A stretch of 11,991 bases of DNA from Chloroflexota bacterium. Its GTDB lineage: Bacteria; Chloroflexota; Dehalococcoidia; UBA2979. The first letter of the stretch is position 1, and each line of letters opens with the position of its first letter. The DNA is taken from NCBI GenBank assembly GCA_002710905.1, contig PAJB01000010.1:3535-15525 (forward strand), written 5' to 3'. Positions 7,266 to 11,991 of this stretch are shown piece after piece. The translations under genes and the position numbers were made by a program. The notes under the pieces are model-generated. The model worked only from the letters and a program-made list of their open reading frames with translations. It did no database searches and was not told where the DNA came from.

Positions 7266-8231
7266 ATGTTAACAATAGCTCTACCATCGAGTGGACCTTT
7301 ATACCAATCAACAATAGAATTTTTTAATAATGCGGGAATTACTATTAAAAAATCAAGCTTACGATCATATACGGGCACTACAAGTTTTGATGACAATGTG
7401 AAAATGATTTTTCAAAGACAAACAGATATCCCTTCTTCAATAAATAATGAAATTGCAGATATAGGTGTTATGGGGCTTGATAGATATTTAGAAAATAATG
7501 ATTTTTCAGATACAAATATTATTATCGAAAAAATGGGATATGGCCAATGTGATCTAGTAGTAGCAGTACCACAAAAATGGGGTGCAATTAATAATATAAA
7601 AGACTTAGTTAATTATTCAATTGAGAAAAAATTGAAAATTGCCACAAAATATCCAAATCAGACTGCAAAATACCTTAATAATAACAATTTAAAATCATAT
7701 GAAATAGTGGCAACGAGTGGATCTGTTGAAGTAGCGCCTGAAATGGGATTAGCAGATATGATTGTTGATATAAGTTCTACTGGAAATACAATAAGAGCAA
7801 ACAATCTAAAAATATTGGATGATGGATATATATTATTCTCGGAAGCCACAATGATTGCAAACCTACCTTCGATAAACAAATCAAATGAAAAGTTTGAGTC
7901 TGCTAAAAAAATCTTGAGAGTTATTCTTGGATACCTTAATTCCAAAAAATTTAACACAATAATTTTTAATATAAATTCGAAAAACGAGAGTACATTAGTC
8001 AACAATCTAAATAAATATAGTTCTTTACAAGGCGTAATAGGGCCAACAATAGCAAAAGTGTACTCAAATGATCAAAAAAACTGGTATGCAGTAACCATCA
8101 TAGTTTCTAATGAAAATTTAAATGCAGCAATCAATGATTTAGATGAATTAGCTGCAGAAGGAGTAACTGTAATAGAAAACAAATTAGTATTTAACAAAAC
8201 ATTAAATGTAGATAAATTACTAAAAAAATAA
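7266..8231 (+). CDS. hisG: ATP phosphoribosyltransferase, long form HisG
   Basis: First and committed enzyme of histidine synthesis, joining ATP and PRPP to PR-ATP. I start at the ATG at 7266 (MLTIALPSSGPLYQSTIEFF), the usual HisG N-terminus, giving 321 residues. An upstream ATG at 7221 adds 15 residues unlike the family. The catalytic periplasmic-binding-like domain (1 to about 235) shows ADIGVMGLDRY (64-74), YGQCDLVVAVP (92-102), SGSVEVAPEMGLAD (151-164) and the PRPP loop DISSTGNT (168-175). Residues about 240-310 form the ACT-like HisG C-terminal domain (VIGPTIAKVYS, WYAVTIIV), which binds histidine for feedback inhibition and means HisZ is not needed. No Shine-Dalgarno is evident before 7266; a leaderless transcript is possible. 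Confidence 0.95.
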   Translation: MLTIALPSSGPLYQSTIEFFNNAGITIKKSSLRSYTGTTSFDDNVKMIFQRQTDIPSSINNEIADIGVMGLDRYLENNDFSDTNIIIEKMGYGQCDLVVAVPQKWGAINNIKDLVNYSIEKKLKIATKYPNQTAKYLNNNNLKSYEIVATSGSVEVAPEMGLADMIVDISSTGNTIRANNLKILDDGYILFSEATMIANLPSINKSNEKFESAKKILRVILGYLNSKKFNTIIFNINSKNESTLVNNLNKYSSLQGVIGPTIAKVYSNDQKNWYAVTIIVSNENLNAAINDLDELAAEGVTVIENKLVFNKTLNVDKLLKK

Positions 8232-8261
8232 TTTAAACTCGTATTATATTCATATATATTA

Positions 8262-8276
8262 AAGTTATAATAACTT
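8262..8276 (+). promoter_or_regulatory. 15-bp palindrome containing a perfect -10 box upstream of hisB
   Basis: AAGTTAT-A-ATAACTT is a perfect inverted repeat centred on 8269 in the 70-bp hisG-hisB gap. It contains TATAAT at 8266-8271, so hisB may have its own promoter with a leader of about 24 nt. No -35 is obvious. It could instead be a chance AT-rich palindrome. Confidence 0.35.
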
Positions 8277-8301
8277 ACTTATAAACGATCTTCTAAATAA
8301 A

Positions 8302-8898
8302 ATGGCACAAAGAAAAATAACAAACTCAAGAAAAACTAACGAAACCGATATTAAAATTTCATTAAATATTGACGGAAATGGTAACTCTAATGTTAACACA
8401 GGTAACGAAATGTTTAACCATATGCTCTCGCAATTATCAAAACATGGACTGATAGATTTAGAAATAGACTTAATAAGTGGCGATAGTGGTCTTGGTTGGC
8501 ATCATGTAGTAGAAGATGTAGGTATTCTTCTTGGAGAATCATTCTCGAAGTGTATAGGAGATGGCAAAGGGATTACAAGAACAAGCCATGCTTATGTTCC
8601 CCTAGATGAAACCTTAGTAAGAAATGTAATTGATTTTGGCGGACGAGGATACTTTAAACTGTCAGGATATATTGGTGATTCAGATTTAGGAGAATTAAGC
8701 GGGTCCTTAATTACGCATTTTCTAGAAACATTTAGCAGAGAAGCAAACTGTAATTTATTTACCACAATATTAGAAGGTGTTAACAATCATCATATATCTG
8801 AAGCAATATTCAAATCCCTAGGTATTGTTTTAAAAAATGCACTAACTTTAGACCCAAGAAGAAATTCTGTACCATCAACAAAAGGAACTATTTCTTAG
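8302..8898 (+). CDS. hisB: Imidazoleglycerol-phosphate dehydratase HisB
   Basis: Dehydrates imidazole-glycerol phosphate to imidazole-acetol phosphate. 198 residues, the size of the monofunctional enzyme; the histidinol-phosphatase domain found in some HisB fusions is absent. Manganese ligands and the family signatures are intact: FNHMLSQLSKHG (38-49), HHVVED (67-72), HFLETFS and NNHHISEAIFKSLG with His163, His164 and Glu167, and the closing STKGT. The protein therefore looks active. The ATG at 8302 is chosen because MAQRKITNSRKTNET gives the normal N-terminus; no Shine-Dalgarno is visible before it. It lies 70 bp behind hisG. Its stop is only 3 bp from the stop of the convergent SGNH-like gene. 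Confidence 0.96.
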   Translation: MAQRKITNSRKTNETDIKISLNIDGNGNSNVNTGNEMFNHMLSQLSKHGLIDLEIDLISGDSGLGWHHVVEDVGILLGESFSKCIGDGKGITRTSHAYVPLDETLVRNVIDFGGRGYFKLSGYIGDSDLGELSGSLITHFLETFSREANCNLFTTILEGVNNHHISEAIFKSLGIVLKNALTLDPRRNSVPSTKGTIS

Positions 8899-8901
8899 TT
8901 A

Positions 8902-10122
8902 CTATCTTAAATCACAAATTTTCTCACCAATTACAGTGCTAGCTAGACTGTGCCCATCTTTATTCCAATGACCTGCTCCTAAAGTATCATCAAAACCATG
9001 GAAATATGTAATTTCATTACTAGTATCCCAATTGTAATCTGTCATCATTCGCGAAATAGATATCACAGGCATATCGTTTTTTTCACCAAATTTCTCAACT
9101 CTTTCTTCAGGATAAAAAATATTAGAAAGATTATTTTTTAATGCCCATTCCTGAACTTCATTTTTACGATTGTCAACAACTTCACCCCTGGATACAACAA
9201 GAGTAATTAATTCAATATTTTTATTATTTAAATCTTCTTTAGTTTTTAAGATGATTGATTCAAATAAATCCCAAGAATATTCAACAAATTCATTATCTAA
9301 ATCATTCCCCCAAGTACCTCTATCAATTAAGTCTAATCTTTTAGAATAATCAGACTTACCTTCAGAATTTGATTCTTTTATTTTTTCTTCACGTGAAAAT
9401 TCCCAAAATATATTTACTATAGGCTCTCGAATTAACTGAATCACTAAAAAATTATCTCGTAAAAAAACATATGTAGATCTTTTAAAACTGCTACTTATTG
9501 ACGGAAATACAGATTGAATTAGTGATCCATTTTCTATTTTGAAATAAGGTCTGTTGGAATTTAATTCCAATTCATAAATATTGTTTTTCAAATCATTACC
9601 TGGGAAAAAAGCTATAATAACAAAATCCGGATCATATTTAATTATTTCGTTTTCAATAGCTACATGCATCTGCGCTGTCCCCCAACCCGATGCTCCAAAG
9701 GATAACACTTCATATTTAAGCTGATCTAATTGGTTTTTACAGTTAATATCCAACCATGATTCTAATTTGGAACCTACAGAATCTGTCTTTGGTACTTGAA
9801 GAGCCTCTACAAATGAATCTCCAACAATTGCCACTCTAATTACATTGGACGGTTTATTGTATTCTCTTTCAAAGTCATTCCAACCTTTAGAATTGATTTC
9901 AACTTTAGAAAAACCCTCTTTATTCCAAACACCTTCGGAATTAGGTATTAATTTTTGGCCTATAATTGGATGGTGTTCTTGATATATACCATAAGTTGGT
10001 AAATCATTATCGGGTAAAAAATTGAAAAGGATTCGCACACATAATTCTAATATAATAAATGCTAAAACAAGGCCAAGTAAAACCAAACTTAATTTTTTTG
10101 AATAATTTAATATATTGCTCAA
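8902..10122 (-). CDS. Membrane-anchored SGNH/GDSL-like hydrolase (TTG start)
   Basis: 406-residue protein with one N-terminal membrane helix (about 11-33) after a short lysine-bearing tail, so the catalytic domain most likely faces outward. SGNH blocks seen: block I VGDSF (100-104, nucleophile Ser103), block II GASGWGT (143-149), block III PGNDL (174-178) and block V GHWNKDGH (384-391) with His385. The usual Asp two residues before that His is Ala383, so the catalytic acid is absent from its normal place. The start is TTG at 10120-10122, directly after an in-frame stop; any later start would delete the membrane helix. Relatives remove or add acyl groups on polysaccharides or other secreted molecules; the substrate here is unknown. 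No glycan gene is adjacent. Confidence 0.8.
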   Translation of the reverse strand: MSNILNYSKKLSLVLLGLVLAFIILELCVRILFNFLPDNDLPTYGIYQEHHPIIGQKLIPNSEGVWNKEGFSKVEINSKGWNDFEREYNKPSNVIRVAIVGDSFVEALQVPKTDSVGSKLESWLDINCKNQLDQLKYEVLSFGASGWGTAQMHVAIENEIIKYDPDFVIIAFFPGNDLKNNIYELELNSNRPYFKIENGSLIQSVFPSISSSFKRSTYVFLRDNFLVIQLIREPIVNIFWEFSREEKIKESNSEGKSDYSKRLDLIDRGTWGNDLDNEFVEYSWDLFESIILKTKEDLNNKNIELITLVVSRGEVVDNRKNEVQEWALKNNLSNIFYPEERVEKFGEKNDMPVISISRMMTDYNWDTSNEITYFHGFDDTLGAGHWNKDGHSLASTVIGEKICDLR

Positions 10123-10151
10123 CTAATCTGAGATGTGTGATCTAAATCATT

Positions 10152-10157
10152 ATTATA
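10152..10157 (-). promoter_or_regulatory. Candidate -10 element for the SGNH-like gene
   Basis: TATAAT on the minus strand about 30 bp upstream of the TTG start. The -35 position (10175-10180) falls inside the perfect palindrome at 10169-10184, so a protein bound there could control this promoter. The -35 hexamer itself (TATTAA) is poor. Confidence 0.35.
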
Positions 10158-10168
10158 TAACTAATCAA

Positions 10169-10184
10169 ATTCTATTAATAGAAT
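10169..10184. repeat. Perfect 16-bp palindrome, possible operator
   Basis: ATTCTATTAATAGAAT is a perfect inverted repeat without a spacer in the 199-bp region between two divergent genes. It overlaps the -35 position of the candidate promoter of the SGNH-like gene. Symmetry, size and place fit a dimeric repressor site, but no regulator gene is in the window. Confidence 0.45.
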
Positions 10185-10204
10185 ACACGTTAAAACTGTA
10201 AGAA

Positions 10205-10221
10205 ATTGAACTTGATTCAAT
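10205..10221. repeat. Inverted repeat 6-5-6 in the divergent region
   Basis: ATTGAA-CTTGA-TTCAAT, a second dyad 20 bp from the 16-bp palindrome. It may be a regulator half-site pair or chance in AT-rich DNA. Confidence 0.3.
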
Positions 10222-10286
10222 AAACTAAATATCTCATAATTCACACTATTAAATAAATTTTTTATAGCACTTAAATTAGCCATATT

Positions 10287-10292
10287 TATAAT
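10287..10292 (+). promoter_or_regulatory. Candidate -10 element for the enolase-superfamily gene
   Basis: Perfect TATAAT 30 bp before the ATG at 10322, giving a leader of about 23 nt. No good -35 lies 16-18 bp upstream. Confidence 0.35.
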
Positions 10293-10321
10293 CATTAACA
10301 TATCAATAAAGATAACTAGAA

Positions 10322-11455
10322 ATGAAAGCAACTAAAATTGAAAAAATAGAAACAATCTTATGGTCTCGCTGGTTAATATTAAAAATTTATTGTGAAGATG
10401 GTACGGTAGGCATAGGGGAAGCAGGAGTTCATGGATGGCAAAGACCTACAGAAACAATGCTCAAAGTATGTGAACCTTATCTGCTTGGAAAAAATCCTGA
10501 CTTAATTGAGCACCATTACCAATTTCTTTATCGTAACTCTCATTTCATGGGCTCTGTAATTAATGGAGCATTATCAGCAATAGACATTGCTCTGTGGGAT
10601 ATTAAAGGTAAACGATTAGGTGTCCCTATATATCAATTAATGGGTGGTAAAGTTAGAGATAAAGTAAGATGTTATATACATATTAATGGCGATACGCCAG
10701 AATCACTTTATAAAGATGCAAAAAAAGCTGTATATGAAGGATTTAGTGCTGTCAGATTTAGTGCTTTTGCACCTAATCATTGGTTACACAAATCATATTC
10801 TAAATGGTCAAATGAAGCTGTTGAAAGAGTTAAAGCAGTAAGAGAATCCGTGGGTCCAGACATAGATATTTGTGTAGAAATACATAGGCAAATGAATCCC
10901 GCAGAATCTATAGCTTTAGGAAGAAGATTAGAACAATTCAATCCATATTTTTATGAAGATCCCATGCTGCCAGACAGTCCTGCTATAATGGCTGATATTA
11001 AAAAGTCTATTAATATTCCAATAGCCACGGGAGAAAGATTCTCTACCATTTTTGAATATCAACAACTTCTAGAAAATAAAGGTTGTGATTTTGTTAGACC
11101 TGATATCTGTTTATGCGGCGGTCTTTCCGGATCAAAAAAAGTTGCGTCTATAGCCGAATCATTTCATGTTAAGGTAATACCTCACAATCCTCTTAGCCCA
11201 ATCAGCACAGCTGCTTGTGTACAATTAGATGCATGCATTCCAAATTTTGCATTACAAGAATATACAGGTGAATCAGAATCACCTAAAAGTGAATTGTTAT
11301 TAAATAAACTAAAATTAGAAAACGGGTATTTATTGGTACCTAATGAACCTGGATTAGGGATAACTCTAAATGAAGAAAGTATATCTAAATATCCTTTTCA
11401 AGAAAAAATATTAGATACACCTATTTCAGATGATGGATCAGTAGCAGATTTTTAA
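10322..11455 (+). CDS. Enolase-superfamily dehydratase, D-galactonate dehydratase-like
   Basis: Predicted Mg-dependent sugar-acid dehydratase of the mandelate racemase/muconate lactonizing enzyme group; 377 residues, full length. The N-terminal capping domain is about 1-110, and the barrel follows to about 345. By position it matches E. coli GalD with a constant offset of 3: metal ligands Glu186, Glu212 (FYEDP) and Glu238 (ATGERF), His188 (VEIHR), His288 (PHNPLSPISTA) and Glu313 (ALQEY). The first metal ligand is Glu where GalD has Asp183. The KxK motif of racemases is missing (VRFSAF, 144-149), which argues for dehydration rather than racemisation. The ATG at 10322 has no clear Shine-Dalgarno. 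No sugar-acid kinase or transporter is nearby, so the natural substrate is open. Confidence 0.9.
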   Translation: MKATKIEKIETILWSRWLILKIYCEDGTVGIGEAGVHGWQRPTETMLKVCEPYLLGKNPDLIEHHYQFLYRNSHFMGSVINGALSAIDIALWDIKGKRLGVPIYQLMGGKVRDKVRCYIHINGDTPESLYKDAKKAVYEGFSAVRFSAFAPNHWLHKSYSKWSNEAVERVKAVRESVGPDIDICVEIHRQMNPAESIALGRRLEQFNPYFYEDPMLPDSPAIMADIKKSINIPIATGERFSTIFEYQQLLENKGCDFVRPDICLCGGLSGSKKVASIAESFHVKVIPHNPLSPISTAACVQLDACIPNFALQEYTGESESPKSELLLNKLKLENGYLLVPNEPGLGITLNEESISKYPFQEKILDTPISDDGSVADF

Positions 11456-11483
11456 ATTTAATTTTATTCAGAAAACCTGCTAC
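11441..11483. repeat. Inverted repeat spanning the end of the dehydratase gene
   Basis: GTAGCAG (11441-11447) pairs with CTGCTAC (11477-11483). After one A-C mismatch, TTTT pairs with AAAA, with a G-T wobble next and a 17-nt loop. It covers the dehydratase stop codon and the space before the convergent cysteine-rich gene. There is no uridine tract after either arm, so it is a poor classical terminator, but it could end or stabilise the two converging transcripts. Confidence 0.4.
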
Positions 11484-11495
11484 AAGACCAATTAT

Positions 11496-11621
11496 TTATG
11501 ATTTACACTGGCAAGCAGCTCTGCAATCATTACAGCAATCTTTGCAGTCAATGCAGCAAGCAGTGCTACATTCATTACAGCAATCTTTGCAGTCTTTACA
11601 ACATTCTAATGTTTGGCTCAT
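11496..11621 (-). CDS. Cysteine-rich 41-residue protein, putative metal-binding (metallothionein-like) peptide
   Basis: Short gene with ATG at 11619-11621 behind AGGTGA, and a TAA stop. The product has 14 cysteines in 41 residues, at 7, 8, 11, 14, 15, 18, 22, 23, 26, 29, 30, 33, 37 and 39. Two 15-residue units, CCKDCKDCCNECSTA (7-21) and CCIDCKDCCNDCRAA (22-36), are followed by CQCKS. Between the two units there are 8 base differences; three are TGT/TGC swaps that keep Cys, and no Cys codon is lost, which points to selection on this strand. There is no Gly or Pro, so long helices with Cys along a face are plausible, as in copper storage proteins; a compact metal-thiolate cluster is the alternative. 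No signal peptide is seen, so it is probably cytosolic. I know no exact family match. Confidence 0.75.
   Translation of the reverse strand: MSQTLECCKDCKDCCNECSTACCIDCKDCCNDCRAACQCKS
11527..11594. repeat. Exact 23-bp direct repeats 45 bp apart inside the cysteine-rich gene
   Basis: The same 23 bases occur at 11527-11549 and 11572-11594. The 45-bp period equals the 15-residue protein repeat, which shows the gene grew by internal duplication. Confidence 0.85.
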
Positions 11622-11624
11622 ATA

Positions 11625-11630
11625 TCACCT
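11625..11630 (-). promoter_or_regulatory. Ribosome binding site of the cysteine-rich gene
   Basis: AGGTGA on the minus strand, 3 nt before the ATG, matches the 3' part of the full anti-Shine-Dalgarno complement. It is the main evidence that decides for this short reading frame over the antisense one. Confidence 0.7.
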
Positions 11631-11645
11631 GTATGTTAAATTAAT

Positions 11646-11737
11646 AAGTATGCAAGTGCATATTAAGTGCGTATTAAGCAATCTAAGTATGCAAACACAT
11701 ATTAAGTATATATTAAATGCATTAAGTATGCAAATAC
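11646..11737. repeat. 39-bp tandem direct repeats with internal dyads upstream of the cysteine-rich gene
   Basis: AAGTATGCAA begins at 11646, 11685 and 11724, exactly 39 bp apart. The first two units share the layout AAGTATGCAA-N3-CATATTAAGT-N3-TATTAA-N7; the third keeps only its first part. Each unit holds TATG-N6-CATA, which in the first unit is the near-perfect dyad TATGCA-AG-TGCATA (11649-11662). The array lies 25-116 bp upstream of the ATG, where promoter and operator elements are expected. It may bind a regulator in several copies. Confidence 0.7.
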
Positions 11738-11750
11738 ATACTACTATTAA

Positions 11751-11776
11751 ATTGTTATAACAATATGAATATTCAT
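11751..11776. promoter_or_regulatory. Two abutting perfect palindromes, one like an ArsR/SmtB-family operator
   Basis: ATTGTTATAACAAT (11751-11764) is followed at once by ATGAATATTCAT (11765-11776); both are perfect inverted repeats. The second resembles the AT-rich ATGAA-type dyads bound by ArsR/SmtB metal sensors. They lie 130-155 bp upstream of the cysteine-rich gene. The regulator is not in the window, so the link to metal sensing is inference. Confidence 0.4.
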
Positions 11777-11796
11777 CTTCGTCACTTAATCGCAAT

Positions 11797-11832
11797 AAAA
11801 GGACTAAAAGAATGAATTCTTTTAGTCCTTTT
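11797..11832 (-). terminator. Perfect 16-bp hairpin, probable terminator (possibly bidirectional)
   Basis: AAAAGGACTAAAAGAA and TTCTTTTAGTCCTTTT are exact inverse complements around a 4-nt loop (11813-11816). On the minus strand the stem runs into TTTTATT, so it could end transcripts coming from the tRNA-Gly side. On the plus strand it ends in TTTTG. It shields the cysteine-rich gene from upstream read-through. Confidence 0.7.
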
Positions 11833-11835
11833 GTA

Positions 11836-11897
11836 AACTATATTAGGCTCACATTACAAATATCTCGGCTTAGAAATATTTGTAAAATAATATAGTT
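11836..11897. repeat. Nested imperfect inverted repeat between the hairpin and tRNA-Gly
   Basis: Outer arms AACTATATTA (11836-11845) and TAATATAGTT (11888-11897) pair perfectly, as do inner arms TTACAAATAT (11854-11863) and ATATTTGTAA (11876-11885). The arms are separated by 8 nt on one side and 2 nt on the other. The stretch 11622-11939 holds no other gene that I can see. It may be a structured 3' trailer of the tRNA transcript, a small RNA or a remnant of a small mobile repeat. Confidence 0.5.
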
Positions 11898-11939
11898 CAA
11901 ACGATATATTAACTATTATTTAACTATTTAAACAGGAAA

Positions 11940-11991
11940 TGGAGCGGGAGACCGGATTCGAACCGGCGACCTTCTGCTTGGAAGGCAGATA
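11940..11991 (-). tRNA. tRNA-Gly(UCC), 3' part with encoded CCA (5' part beyond window)
   Basis: The 3' half of a glycine tRNA. The anticodon stem TCTGC/GCAGA encloses the loop CTTCCAA with anticodon TCC (11980-11982), which reads GGA codons. The T arm is GCCGG-TTCGAAT-CCGGT. The acceptor strand CTCCCGC is followed by discriminator T and an encoded CCA (11940-11942). The D arm and 5' acceptor strand, expected to read GCGGGAG, lie beyond the right edge. tRNA genes are common integration sites, but no integrase or duplicated tRNA end is present here. Confidence 0.9.

Noticed and set aside
11542..11760. Plus-strand reading frame with Leu/Gln-rich coiled-coil look and a 13-residue repeat (SMQ.HIK pattern)
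   Set aside because: It starts only with TTG, has no ribosome binding site, and its first part is exactly antisense to the cysteine repeats. The 13-residue repeat follows from the 39-bp DNA repeat being a multiple of three. A real plus-strand protein cannot be fully excluded, and I rate it much less likely.
11646..11760. 39-bp repeats as a CRISPR array or plasmid-type iterons
   Set aside because: The units are contiguous and decay in the third copy, with no constant repeat and unique spacers. There is no cas, replication initiator or DnaA-box cluster.
11940..11991. Integration site (att) at the tRNA-Gly 3' end
   Set aside because: No integrase and no second copy of the tRNA 3' end occur in the window.

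Overview
The window is an AT-rich bacterial segment (roughly 30% G+C by eye). It is dominated by histidine biosynthesis genes and ends in a partial tRNA-Gly. The organism cannot be named from the sequence alone. A lipoprotein-type amino-acid binding protein, a galactonate-dehydratase-like enolase-superfamily enzyme, a long-form HisG and tightly packed genes would suit an AT-rich, possibly marine bacterium such as an AT-rich Chloroflexota (SAR202-like) lineage. That is a low-confidence inference.

Left part (1-7144, all minus strand). A cut-off AapJ/BztA-like amino-acid binding lipoprotein with its own good sigma70-type promoter lies at the left edge. To its right, and transcribed towards it, is one compact operon: hisH (TTG start), hisA, hisF, hisIE, a cyclic amidohydrolase of the hydantoinase/dihydropyrimidinase group, a D-2-hydroxyacid dehydrogenase, a small GIY-YIG protein, an unknown 88-residue protein and an alpha/beta hydrolase. 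Gaps are 35 bp or less, with one overlap. The amidohydrolase takes its ribosome binding site from the last codons of hisIE.

Middle (7145-10321). A 121-bp divergent control region separates hisH from hisG. hisG and hisB run on the plus strand. The window therefore encodes HisG, HisIE, HisA, HisH/HisF and HisB, which carry the pathway from PRPP and ATP to imidazole-acetol phosphate. hisC, the histidinol-phosphatase and hisD must lie elsewhere. hisB ends 3 bp from a convergent membrane-anchored SGNH-like gene. That gene is divergent from the enolase-superfamily gene across 199 bp that hold two inverted repeats.

Right part (10322-11991). After the galactonate-dehydratase-like gene comes a previously hidden short gene on the minus strand (11496-11621). 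It encodes 41 residues, 14 of them cysteine, in two 15-residue repeats with CC..C..CC..C spacing, behind a clear ribosome binding site. Its upstream region has three 39-bp-spaced direct repeats, each with a TATG-N6-CATA dyad, and two abutting perfect palindromes, one of which looks like ArsR/SmtB-family operators. A perfect 16-bp-stem hairpin and a nested inverted repeat separate this unit from tRNA-Gly(UCC). This mini metal-binding protein and its repeat-rich control region are the most novel content of the window.
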